Shown: positions 1 through 8,290 of the stretch, one piece after another
Layout: the number at the start of each line of letters is the position of its first letter
Numbering within the stretch: the stretch's first letter is position 1
Origin: an uncultured Verrucomicrobiota bacterium
Lineage (GTDB): Bacteria; Verrucomicrobiota; Verrucomicrobiia; Verrucomicrobiales; Verrucomicrobiaceae
Assembly (NCBI GenBank): GCA_903838675.1
Contig: CAILZI010000161.1
Span: 31,370-95,369 of the forward strand
DNA: 64,000 bases
Direction of reading: 5' to 3'
Position numbers and translations under genes: made by a program
Notes under the pieces: model-generated
The model's input: only the letters and a program-made list of their open reading frames with translations
What the model was told of the DNA's origin: nothing
Databases searched by the model: none

Positions 1-2325
1 GGCCGCTGCCTGGAGGATGCCGCGCTTGAGGCCCGGTGGGTTCGTGGCCTTCAAAATGTTCACCATCGGCATCACCGCATCCTGTTTGCCGAGTTCGGCC
101 AGGGTTTTGGCGATGGCGATGCGGGCGGTGCTGCTGGCTTTTTTGTCTTCCAGAAGCTTCAGTGCGCTCTTCAGCGCATCCTTGCTGCCGCTGCGCAGGG
201 CGAGCGTCAGATCACCACCGCTCTGCTTCGCCATGTAATCGTTGAGTGCCTTCGTGAGTGACTCCGGCAGCTTCGGCATTTCTGCACCTTCAAAAGCAGA
301 CGCGATCCCGGCGATGAATTTGCCACGCAGGGCCTCGTCGTTTGTCAGCGCCAGCAGATCGGCACAGGACTGGAAGTTCTCCTCACCCCCGGCCAAGGCA
401 TAGCGTTTCGCGAGCTTTTCAGCCAGGTTGTCGCGGAAGAGGGCGGTCTTGAGGAAAGAGGGGTCGTTCTTGAGGAAGTCGAAGACAGCGGCGCGTTCCT
501 TCTCCGCCTTCGATTCGAGCGCCCACCATGCGAGCAGGGGCAGATGGCCGCTGATGTCTTCGGCATCGCCGCTCCAGAGCAGTGGCAGGGCGGATGCCGC
601 TGGAAGACGTTTGGCTGAAGCGAGAATTTGAGCACGGACCTCGGGATGTTTTTCTTCACGAAGCATCGCAAGCGCACCAAGCGATCCCCAAGTAAGCGGT
701 TGTTCGCCGATCATTTTCACAGCCCAGCGCCGGACATACGGATCTGAGCTTTGAACCGCCCCCACAATCGCAATGCCTGCATCGGCCTGGAAATGTGAAT
801 CCTCTGGGAAGTTTTCAGCGAGAACATTAAAGACCCAGAGCCTCTCCAAATCTCCCGGCACGGCGGTTTTTGAGGGCCACCCAATTTTCACATTGAGCCC
901 GCGCCACCCGATCTCGAGCACCGCCTGCTTCCTGAACCACTCATTCGGATGGCTCAAATAGCCGAGAAGCTCCTCACCACTCGCCTTGCTCAGATCAAAG
1001 GGTTTCAACCTCGGCGCACCTGCGGCTGGCCTCACACGGTAGATGCGTCCGCTTGTTTTGTGCCAGTCGTCGATGGGGCTGACGTGGCTGAGGCGGGTGT
1101 CATACCAGTCGCACATGTAGAAGCCGCCATCGGGGCCCACACCGGCCCACACAGGGCGGAACCAGCGGTCCGGGGTGCTGAGCAGGTTTTCCTCATCCTT
1201 GGTGCGGAAGGTGGAGCCGTCCGGGATGCGCTCGCTCACATAGACGAGGTTTTGCAGCGCATTCGGGGCGATGATTTTACCCTCGTAGGCGCTGCCGAGC
1301 AGCCCGCCTTCATACACGGTGAAGGCCTGCGGGAACCGTTTGTTGTCGCCCTGGTGCTGCATGTGCTCGAACCAGCCGAAGGCATACGGATTGGTGAGCG
1401 GTCCGTGCTTGCCCCAGCCTTTGATGCCGTAGCTGCCCTGCTCGTAGTGCATGCCGCGCGAGGCACCGTTCGTGCCGGAGAACAGGCGGCCCTTGCTGTC
1501 GATGTCGAGGCTGAACGTGTTGCCGCCGCCTTCGGCGTAGATTTCAAAAATCTTCTTCTTCGGGTGAAAGCGCCAGATGCACTGGCCCTCCCATTTCACA
1601 TTCTTGGTGTTGGCACTGCTGACGTTGCCGGTGGTGGTGCTGCCATTGGCACCGTAGAGCCAGCCGTCCATGCCCCATTGCAGATTCGTGGCGACGCTGT
1701 GCGTGTCTTCCAGGCCGAAGCCGCTGAGCTCCACCTCGGGCGTGTCGCTGTCGGGCTTTGCGTCAAAGTCGGCGTCGGGATAGCTGAGCAGGTACGGGGG
1801 ATTCAGCACCCAGATGCGCCCCATGCCGTGCAGCGCCGCGCTGGCGATGTTCAGGCCGGTGATGACGTCCTCATGCTTGTCGAAAAAGCCGTCGCCATCA
1901 GTGTCTTCAAAGGCCGTGATCTTGTCGGCCCCCTTTTCACCCCGTGGCGGCGGCAGCGGCACCTTGTCAAATTTGGCGCGCAGATGCTGGTCGTAGCTGA
2001 TGATCTTCAATCCGGCGGGGAACTGGTACTGGCGGTACTGCACCACCCACATCCGGCCTTTGGAATCCCAGCTCGCATACAGCGGCTGCTCCACGACCGG
2101 TTCAGAGGCCATGAGGTCGATGACGACATCGCTGCGTGTTTTGAATTTCTTCAACGCCTCCTCGGGAGGCGTGGGCGGCGTGTCGTCACGCATCACTCCG
2201 CGCCCGGGGCGGGTTTCCATGATTTTCTTCACCGCCTCATTGCCGGCGACATCATCGGGTTTGACTTTCGGGTCGGCGGCGAGCGCAGAACTGCCGAGCA
2301 GGAGAAAGAGAAGGCGCGTTTTCAT
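1..2325 (-). CDS. PVC-type membrane-bound dehydrogenase / HEAT-like protein, 3' end beyond the window
   Basis: Read on the minus strand, an ATG at 2325 opens a frame that stays open for 775 codons to base 1, so the C-terminus is outside the window. Residues 3-16 are a hydrophobic signal peptide (RLLFLLLGSSALAA). Residues about 60-420 look like the propeller domain of PVC-type putative membrane-bound dehydrogenases, with stretches such as ITAFEDTDGDGFFDKHEDV and GPDGGFYMCDWYDTR. Residues about 450-775 are helical and HEAT-like. Members of this family often end in a cytochrome c CxxCH domain; that part would lie to the left and cannot be checked. The substrate is unknown; an exported sugar or alcohol dehydrogenase role is inferred. 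It is divergent from the TMEM43-family gene, 136 bases away. Confidence 0.87.
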   Translation of the reverse strand, partial: MKTRLLFLLLGSSALAADPKVKPDDVAGNEAVKKIMETRPGRGVMRDDTPPTPPEEALKKFKTRSDVVIDLMASEPVVEQPLYASWDSKGRMWVVQYRQYQFPAGLKIISYDQHLRAKFDKVPLPPPRGEKGADKITAFEDTDGDGFFDKHEDVITGLNIASAALHGMGRIWVLNPPYLLSYPDADFDAKPDSDTPEVELSGFGLEDTHSVATNLQWGMDGWLYGANGSTTTGNVSSANTKNVKWEGQCIWRFHPKKKIFEIYAEGGGNTFSLDIDSKGRLFSGTNGASRGMHYEQGSYGIKGWGKHGPLTNPYAFGWFEHMQHQGDNKRFPQAFTVYEGGLLGSAYEGKIIAPNALQNLVYVSERIPDGSTFRTKDEENLLSTPDRWFRPVWAGVGPDGGFYMCDWYDTRLSHVSPIDDWHKTSGRIYRVRPAAGAPRLKPFDLSKASGEELLGYLSHPNEWFRKQAVLEIGWRGLNVKIGWPSKTAVPGDLERLWVFNVLAENFPEDSHFQADAGIAIVGAVQSSDPYVRRWAVKMIGEQPLTWGSLGALAMLREEKHPEVRAQILASAKRLPAASALPLLWSGDAEDISGHLPLLAWWALESKAEKERAAVFDFLKNDPSFLKTALFRDNLAEKLAKRYALAGGEENFQSCADLLALTNDEALRGKFIAGIASAFEGAEMPKLPESLTKALNDYMAKQSGGDLTLALRSGSKDALKSALKLLEDKKASSTARIAIAKTLAELGKQDAVMPMVNILKATNPPGLKRGILQAAA

Positions 2326-2461
2326 GGGAGAGTGACTAACAAACGAAGCTGTGGCGGTTTCTTGCCGCCTTGTCACCGGTTTCGGTATTTTCGTGTGGCA
2401 GAAAAAAGTGGAGGCCGTATGTGATTTCTGCTTCAATTTAAACAACTTACCAAATATCTCC

Positions 2462-3621
2462 ATGGCCGACTCCTATTCTGAAGTGACATCACAGGGCTGG
2501 TTCAGCCGCATTGCGAATCGATCAAAGGCATCCTGTTCGGCATCATCATTATTCCCATCACCATCGTGGTTCTCTGGTGGAATGAAGGGCGTGCCGTCAC
2601 CACTGCGAACAGCCTGAAGGAAGCTGCCGCCGCCGTGGTGCATGTGGCTTCGGACAAAGTGGACCCCGCCAATGACAAAAAGCTCGTGCATATGACCGGA
2701 GATGCCAAAGCCGACGGCCCTGTAGTGGACACAGACTACGGTATCAGCGTGCCGGCACTGCGGCTGGTGCGAACGGAAGAAATCTATCAGTGGGTGGAGA
2801 ACAAGAAGACCGAGAAGAAGGAAAAAGTCGGCGGTGGTGAAGAAACCACGACCACCTACACCTATGACAAAAAATGGGTGGGTGAGCCGGTGAAGTCTTC
2901 CGAGTTCAAAAAACCCGACGGCCATGCCAATGAGGGTGATCTGGTCGCTGGCAACGCGAACATCCCTGCCGAGAAGGTCACTTTGGGAGCCTTTACTGTG
3001 CCGGTTAATTTCGTGAAGGAAATGGGCAGCCCGATCAAGCGTGCGCTCACGGATGCGGATCTGGCCACGCTGCCCTCCGACCTCAAAGAAGGTACCAAAA
3101 TCCAGGATGGTGCCTTCTACATTGGCCCAAACCCCAAGGAGCCCAAGATCGGTGATGTGCGCACTACTTTTGAAATCGTGAAGCCTGGCACCTTCAGCGT
3201 CCTGGCAGAGCAGCTCGACGGCACCTTTGAGCCCTACCAGACCAAGGCCGGCGACGCGATCGACTTCATCGAGGAGGGGACGGTCAGCTCGGAGAAAATG
3301 TTCAAGGACGCTGCTGCTGCGAACACGATGATCACCTGGCTGGTGCGCTTTCTGGGCTTCCTCTTCATGGCCTTCGGTTTCATGGCTATCATGAAACCCC
3401 TCAGTGTTCTGGGCAGCGTGATTCCCTTCATCGGAGACATCATTGGCATGGGCACGGGCCTGATCTCGTTTGTCCTCCCCGGCACCATCTCCTTCCTGGT
3501 GATCGCCATTGCCTGGATCTTCGTCCGTCCGCTGCTGGGCATCGTGATGCTGGCGCTGGCCATCGGCGGGTTCATCTACACGCGCAAACTGGCAGCCGCG
3601 AGCAAGCCCGCAGCCGCTTAA
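2462..3621 (+). CDS. TMEM43-family membrane protein with an apparent frameshift near 2512
   Basis: The bulk of the protein reads in one frame up to the stop at 3619-3621. It begins with a hydrophobic helix (GILFGIIIIPITIVVLWW) followed by NEGRAV, the usual opening of bacterial TMEM43-family proteins, and ends with several membrane helices (about 3330-3600). That frame has a stop at 2479-2481 and no start before 2566, which lies inside the helix. A proper N-terminus, MADSYSEVTSQGWFSRI, starts at ATG 2462 in another frame. One extra G near 2512 (giving SRIGESIKGILFG) would join them into a protein of about 386 aa. It is either a real mutation or an assembly error. Function in bacteria is unknown; family members are integral membrane proteins. 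Confidence 0.75.
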
Positions 3622-3695
3622 AAAGCGATACCTAAATATCCTCTAAGGTTTATGGTTGTTGCTCCCGTTGTCAGGTGTGTCACAGTACCTGACTG

Positions 3696-4991
3696 ATGCG
3701 ACTTACCAGCAGCCAAAGCACCGCCGCTCCTTCGGTGACACGTTCCGCGCCTCCTTTGCCGCAGGAGCTTTCCGCCATGATGCCCTTTGGGCGCTATTCG
3801 GTGCAGGCTCAGGTTGGCATCGGCGGCATGGGTACGGTGTATCGTGGCACGCAGCTCAGCCTGGGCCGGCCGGTGGCCATCAAGGTACTGCGCGTGAGCG
3901 ACGGCTATGACTTTGCTTTTGAAGACCGCTTTCGCCGGGAAGCGCGGGCCATGGCCACGCTCAACCACCCGAACATCGTCGCCATCTACGACTATGGTCA
4001 CATCGGCACCGACTTTCTGTTCTTCGTCATGGAGTTCGTGGACGGCACCGATCTCGGTGAAATCATGCGCACCGGACGCATGACGCGCGAACTCGCGCTG
4101 CAGCTGCTGCCGCAAATCTGCGCCGGACTCGAATACGCTCACTCCAAAGGCATCGTCCATCGTGACATCAAGCCCGCGAACATCATGCTCACCCGTCAGG
4201 GAGAGGTGAAGATCACCGACTTCGGTCTGGCCAAGGACGTCATGCGTGCCCCGTCGATGGTGACCGAAACACACATGGTCATGGGCACGCCGGAATACGC
4301 CGCGCCGGAGCAGTTCAATGCCCACCGGGACGTCGATCATCGTGCCGATATTTATGCCTTCGGCGTTCTGATGTATCAGATGCTTACGGGGGCCCTGCCG
4401 CGTGGCTCATGGCAGCCGCCTTCGACGTTGCTGCATGGCCTGGATCCCCGCTTTGACGCGGTCATCATTCGTGCGCTGATGACGGATCGTGAGCACCGCT
4501 ACCAGTCCATGGGTGACATGCGCCGCGTGATCGAGGCAGCACTGGTGCCGGGGTCGCAGACTCCCAGCAGACCGCTGCCGGTCGCCAAACCCTGTGCCGG
4601 GCGCATCCTGCTGCTTGAGGACGATCTCATGGTGCGCGATTTGATGCGCCGTGCCTTGGAAAAAGCGTCCTTTGAAGTCGTCGAGACCGGGGACGGTAAA
4701 GAAACGCTGCGCCTCTATCAGGAGGCGATGCAGCAGAGACGCCCCTACGATCTCGCCATTCTCGATCTCACCATTCCCGACGGCATGTGCGGCCGGGAAA
4801 CCATGCTTTACCTTCGTCGTCTCGATCCGCAAATCCTCGCCATCGTCTCCTCCGGCTACCGCGATGATGCCGTGATGAAAGACTGCGCCGCCTACGGCTT
4901 TGCCGCTGCGCTGCCAAAGCCCTATCAGGTCGAAGGTCTGCTGCACGTCGTCAACGGCGCTCTTGCCGTGGGTCGCCGCCGCATGGTGTGA
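3696..4991 (+). CDS. Serine/threonine protein kinase fused to a C-terminal receiver (REC) domain
   Basis: This 431-aa cytoplasmic protein has a complete Hanks-type kinase domain: glycine loop GIGGMGTV at residues 41-48, Lys63 in PVAIKVL, catalytic HRDIKPAN with Asp157, DFG at 175-177 and the APE-like AAPEQ near 202. Residues about 302-425 form a response-regulator receiver with the acidic pair EDD at 308-310, phospho-acceptor Asp357 in AILDLTIPDG and the conserved Lys408 in LPKPY. There is no transmembrane segment or PASTA domain. ATG 3696 gives the full length; ATG 3777, just ahead of the kinase domain, is a possible alternative. The fusion suggests cross-talk between Ser/Thr phosphorylation and a two-component phosphorelay; no histidine kinase is adjacent. 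Confidence 0.92.
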   Translation: MRLTSSQSTAAPSVTRSAPPLPQELSAMMPFGRYSVQAQVGIGGMGTVYRGTQLSLGRPVAIKVLRVSDGYDFAFEDRFRREARAMATLNHPNIVAIYDYGHIGTDFLFFVMEFVDGTDLGEIMRTGRMTRELALQLLPQICAGLEYAHSKGIVHRDIKPANIMLTRQGEVKITDFGLAKDVMRAPSMVTETHMVMGTPEYAAPEQFNAHRDVDHRADIYAFGVLMYQMLTGALPRGSWQPPSTLLHGLDPRFDAVIIRALMTDREHRYQSMGDMRRVIEAALVPGSQTPSRPLPVAKPCAGRILLLEDDLMVRDLMRRALEKASFEVVETGDGKETLRLYQEAMQQRRPYDLAILDLTIPDGMCGRETMLYLRRLDPQILAIVSSGYRDDAVMKDCAAYGFAAALPKPYQVEGLLHVVNGALAVGRRRMV

Positions 4992-5002
4992 GGGGTTACA
5001 CC

Positions 5003-6034
5003 TTACACCACGCGCGCCGCCGCCTGGGACTCCATGGCCTGCCACACCGCATGCACCACCCGCATGTAGTTCATGCCTTCGCCAAAATCCGGGCGGGGCC
5101 GAGGCGCTTTGGGATCGCGCACCGCGGCGATGAAATCTCGCTCCACCGTCCAGCTTCGTTGCAGTTCAGAGGGAACTGGCAATGACTCCAGTTTACCCCC
5201 GCGTTTACCGAGCTGAAGGTCGTCCGTGACGAAGTCATAGTTCAGCGTGCCTTCGGAACCGAAGATCCACAGCTTGTCCGTCGGCGCATGCGCAGCCACA
5301 CCACTGAAGAGCATCGTGGCCTCGATGCCGCTGCGAAATTTGGCCATCACGTTGACGAAATCCGGAATATCCACCTCCACACCCGCACGTTCTGGGATCA
5401 CCACATTGCCGCGTGCCTCCACTTCGACGATGTGGCCGAGCCACTGCTGCAGCACCTCGGTGTAGATGCCCAGCGTGAGGATTTGAATGCCGCTCAGTTC
5501 CGACTGCTGCCGCCAGTGCGCGGGCTTCGCCGCATCCAGCCAGGCATCATTGAAGCTGTGTAGAAGCACCTGATGCGGTGTGCCGATGGCCCCTTCTGCG
5601 AGCAGCTTCTTCACCAGCTCGCCGCCGTGCATTCCGTGCGGTGCGGGGCAGATCGCGGTGACCAGCTCAGGATAACGCATGGACGCCTCCCACATCTGGT
5701 TCGCCTCCGGCAGGGAGGCCGCCATCCGTGCCTGGGTGAAGACGTGCTTGCCATGCTGCAGCGCGTAGCAGGTCATCTCCGCATGCATGTACGGGTGCGT
5801 GCCGATCCAGACGACATCCACATCTCGTGAGGAGGCCACCTCCTCCCAGCGCTCCACCGCCTGCGCTTCTGGGGCAAACTCACGGCAGAAGGCCTCGGCG
5901 CTCGCCAGCGAGCGGTTCGTCACCTGCGTGATCTGCACATTCGGAATGGCCCGCAGGCCGGGCATGTGGCGGGATTTGACGATGCCACCGGCACCGATGA
6001 TGCCGATGCGGATGGGTTGCTCTGTTGCGGTCAT
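5003..6034 (-). CDS. Gfo/Idh/MocA-family oxidoreductase
   Basis: A 343-aa cytoplasmic protein starting at ATG 6034 (MTATEQPIRIGIIGAGG). The Rossmann dinucleotide-binding motif GIIGAGGIVKSRHMPGLR comes at once, followed by the family EKP-like region in diverged form (GKHVFTQARMAASL) and a C-terminal alpha/beta dimerisation domain. The frame is open upstream to 6265, but that extension lacks homology-like features and would run through the MOSC coding region, so the inner start is preferred. It is convergent with the kinase-REC gene (11 bases apart) and divergent from the MOSC gene. The substrate is probably a sugar or cyclitol, but nothing here fixes it. Confidence 0.9.
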   Translation of the reverse strand: MTATEQPIRIGIIGAGGIVKSRHMPGLRAIPNVQITQVTNRSLASAEAFCREFAPEAQAVERWEEVASSRDVDVVWIGTHPYMHAEMTCYALQHGKHVFTQARMAASLPEANQMWEASMRYPELVTAICPAPHGMHGGELVKKLLAEGAIGTPHQVLLHSFNDAWLDAAKPAHWRQQSELSGIQILTLGIYTEVLQQWLGHIVEVEARGNVVIPERAGVEVDIPDFVNVMAKFRSGIEATMLFSGVAAHAPTDKLWIFGSEGTLNYDFVTDDLQLGKRGGKLESLPVPSELQRSWTVERDFIAAVRDPKAPRPRPDFGEGMNYMRVVHAVWQAMESQAAARVV

Positions 6035-6079
6035 AGAGGTATGGATGATGACATCTTGGAGCCAACATCCAAGCCCCGC

Positions 6080-6535
6080 ATGCAAATCCTGCACATCTTC
6101 CTTTCTCCGGATCATATCTACGTCGGTCATCACGGCCTGCCGCCTGGCACTGCGCCGATGATTGAAGTGCCGGAGGCTGAATGTGTGACCGGCAAGGGCC
6201 TGCGCGGCGACCGCTATTTCGGGTGGAAGGAGGACTACAAAGGCCAGGTCACCTTCTTCGAGCACGAGCAGTATGAGCGCCTCTGCGAGCAGTTCAGCGC
6301 CATGGGGGTGCCACCTTCCGTCTTTCGCCGCAACATCATCACCAAAGGCATCGACCTCAACACGCTCATCGGCACCGAATTTGAAGTGCAGGGCGTGCGG
6401 TTTCTAGGCACGCAGGAGGCCGCACCCTGCCACTGGATGAACAAGGCCTTCGCCGAAGGCGCCGAAGCAGCGCTCAAAGGCCATGGCGGCCTGCGGGCCA
6501 AGATTTTGAGTGACGGCATCCTTCGCCAATCATGA
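6080..6535 (+). CDS. MOSC domain-containing protein
   Basis: A 151-aa single-domain MOSC protein (MQILHIFLSPDHIYVGHHG). MOSC domains carry sulfur for molybdenum-cofactor-linked reactions. The conserved features seen are GKGLRGDRYFG, VTFFEHEQYE, RRNIITKGIDLN and the near-terminal cysteine in EAAPCHWMNKAF, the likely persulfide or cofactor ligand. The start at 6080 puts the protein immediately before the domain; ATGs at 6041 and 5966 are in frame but would extend it into the divergent promoter region. Its stop overlaps the mobA start by four bases (ATGA), so the two are translationally coupled and probably serve molybdenum cofactor metabolism. Confidence 0.9.
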   Translation: MQILHIFLSPDHIYVGHHGLPPGTAPMIEVPEAECVTGKGLRGDRYFGWKEDYKGQVTFFEHEQYERLCEQFSAMGVPPSVFRRNIITKGIDLNTLIGTEFEVQGVRFLGTQEAAPCHWMNKAFAEGAEAALKGHGGLRAKILSDGILRQS

Positions 6536-7113
6536 ACGCTCCCTTCGCCGCCGCATTGCTCGCGGGTGGTCGCTCCACCCGCATGAAACAGGACAAGGCT
6601 CTGCTCCACTGGCATGGGCAGGACCTCTGGCAGGCGCAGCTGCACAAACTGCAATCGCTTGGTGCTTCACGCGTTCTGCTCTCCTGCCGGAGCGAACAAC
6701 CCTTGTTTGTGAGCCCCAGCGATGAAGTCGAGGTCGTGCATGATCCTGAGGGGGAGGACGGCGGCCCGCTGGGCCCCATCACCCGCTGCCTGGAACTGGT
6801 GCAAATGCCACTGCTAGTGCTGGCCGTGGACATGCCATGGATGACCGCCGCCTTTCTACGCGAGCAACTTCACAAGCATGACAGCCCGGATAAAGGCTGG
6901 TTTTTCCGCGGCCCGCATGGCGATGAGGCCCTCGCCGGTCTCTACGTTCCCTCCATGCTGCCGCTTATGCGGGAGGCGCAGTCCAACAAAGACTTCAAGC
7001 TCCAGCACGTCATCGAGGCCGCCGTCCATTCGGGTTTGGCCATCACGCATCCGCTTGGGGATGAGCAGATGCCCTTCTTCCGCAATGCGAATACCCCGGC
7101 GGATTTGAAGTAG
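6532..7113 (+). CDS. mobA: Molybdenum cofactor guanylyltransferase MobA
   Basis: A 193-aa nucleotidyltransferase that would attach GMP to molybdopterin to make the bis-MGD cofactor. The N-terminus has the diagnostic AALLAGGRSTRMKQDKALL (LAGGxSxRMGxDK-type NTP-binding loop; here the usual Gly after Met is Lys). The Mg-binding region VLAVDMPWM, residues about 98-106, and DGGPLGPITRCLE also match the family. The start overlaps the MOSC gene stop by four bases. No other moa/moe genes or molybdoenzymes are in the window, so they must be elsewhere. A generic sugar-nucleotide transferase is less likely given the MOSC partner. Confidence 0.88.
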   Translation: MNAPFAAALLAGGRSTRMKQDKALLHWHGQDLWQAQLHKLQSLGASRVLLSCRSEQPLFVSPSDEVEVVHDPEGEDGGPLGPITRCLELVQMPLLVLAVDMPWMTAAFLREQLHKHDSPDKGWFFRGPHGDEALAGLYVPSMLPLMREAQSNKDFKLQHVIEAAVHSGLAITHPLGDEQMPFFRNANTPADLK

Positions 7114-7145
7114 TGATGCGGGCACTCCTGCCTGCACTCTTCAGC

Positions 7146-7517
7146 TCACAGCTTCTTGAGCTGGGCCGTCAGGTACTCGCCACACGGCGTTTCCTTGCCA
7201 TCCTTGAAGCGGATCAAGTAGGGCTTGCCGGAGGTTCCTGAAGTGGAGGCCACTTTGGCGATGAAATCCGCCGCAGTCTTCACCTCCTTTTCATTTCGTT
7301 CCCATTTGGCCCGAAGAAACTTGGCCGCATGCGCACCACTGTAGTCGCTCCCATTCCTGATGAAGGTGGCGCCTTCCAGTCCCTGAATGTGCGTGATCAG
7401 CGTCTCGATCTTCACCTTCTCCGTCGCTGGTGAGGTCTCCTCTGCAGGCAGCTGCAGGGATGAACTCCAAAAGAAGCAGAGGAGAAGCAGGGCCTGGGTG
7501 ATAAGTTTCAGTGTCAT
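7146..7517 (-). CDS. DUF5329-like small secreted protein
   Basis: A 123-aa protein with a signal peptide (LITQALLLLCFFWSSSLQLPA, residues 4-24), so probably periplasmic. The mature part contains IETLITHIQGLEGATFIRNG, AAKFLRAKWERN, TAADFIAKVAS and TSGKPYLIRFKDGKE, a pattern I associate with DUF5329. Function is unknown. It lies 46 bases downstream of rsmE on the same strand and is convergent with mobA. Confidence 0.75.
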   Translation of the reverse strand: MTLKLITQALLLLCFFWSSSLQLPAEETSPATEKVKIETLITHIQGLEGATFIRNGSDYSGAHAAKFLRAKWERNEKEVKTAADFIAKVASTSGTSGKPYLIRFKDGKETPCGEYLTAQLKKL

Positions 7518-7563
7518 GGTGTTAGCTTATCAAACACTGTGCGGGGTGCACGGATGTTCTGAT

Positions 7564-8289
7564 TCAACGCAGTTCATGCCCCAGGATCGCCAGGGTGGCG
7601 ATGCCTGCTGTTTCCGCTCGCAGCACCAGCGGCCCCAGTGTGACCGGCACAAAGCCTGCCCCAAAGGCCAGCGCCTCTTCTTCGGCGGTGAAATCACCCT
7701 CGGGTCCGATCAGGACTGCCACGCTGTTCGGCCTGGATGAAGGTAATGCCTGCTTGAGCGTGCGGGTGTGCTCGCTCAGCGCAGGGATCAGCTTGAGCCC
7801 GGCTTGAATCTTCACACCGTAGGCCAGGGAGATGGGAGCGTGCAGTTCAGGCACAAACGGCGTGTGGCATTGCTTCGCGCTCTCGATCATGTGCCGTCTC
7901 CATTTGGCCAGCTTCTTCTCGGTCTGTGCAGCATCGAGGTGGATCACGGTGCGCTCAGTGATGATGGGCTGGATGCTCGCAGCACCAAGCTCGACCGCCT
8001 TTTCGAGCAGCCACTCAAAGGGCTCGGCCTTGATCAGCGCGGGCAGCAGATGAATCGAGGTCTGAAACGGTTCGACGCGTGATTCCGAAGTGATGCGCGC
8101 CTGAACCTCCGATTTGGAGACATGCGTGATCTCGCAGACGGCCACTCGCCCTGCACCATCAAAGATCTCGATGCTGTCACCCGGCTGCTTGCGCATCACC
8201 CGGCCACAATGCTGCGCTTCATCACTGGTGAGGGTGAGGTGCGGCATGCACCAGTCGGCGGGAGCGAGATGGAAACGCGGCAGCGACAT
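7564..8289 (-). CDS. rsmE: 16S rRNA (uracil1498-N3)-methyltransferase RsmE
   Basis: A 241-aa SPOUT-class methyltransferase that methylates U1498 of 16S rRNA. The N-terminal PUA-like domain shows HCGRVMRKQPGDSIEIFDG. The C-terminal SPOUT knot has the SAM-binding signature VLIGPEGDFTAEEEALA and LGPLVLRAETAGIATLAIL. Length is normal. The start lies one base after the stop of the aminopeptidase gene, so the two are almost certainly co-transcribed. Confidence 0.95.
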   Translation of the reverse strand: MSLPRFHLAPADWCMPHLTLTSDEAQHCGRVMRKQPGDSIEIFDGAGRVAVCEITHVSKSEVQARITSESRVEPFQTSIHLLPALIKAEPFEWLLEKAVELGAASIQPIITERTVIHLDAAQTEKKLAKWRRHMIESAKQCHTPFVPELHAPISLAYGVKIQAGLKLIPALSEHTRTLKQALPSSRPNSVAVLIGPEGDFTAEEEALAFGAGFVPVTLGPLVLRAETAGIATLAILGHELR

Positions 8290-8290
8290 G

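Noticed and set aside
949..2424. Long open frame on the plus strand (491 codons)
   Set aside because: It is the antisense of the PVC dehydrogenase gene, which has a signal peptide, recognisable family motifs and stays open to base 1 on the minus strand.
2462..3621. Programmed frameshift in the TMEM43-family gene
   Set aside because: No slippery heptamer or homopolymer is present near 2512, so a mutation or assembly error is more likely.
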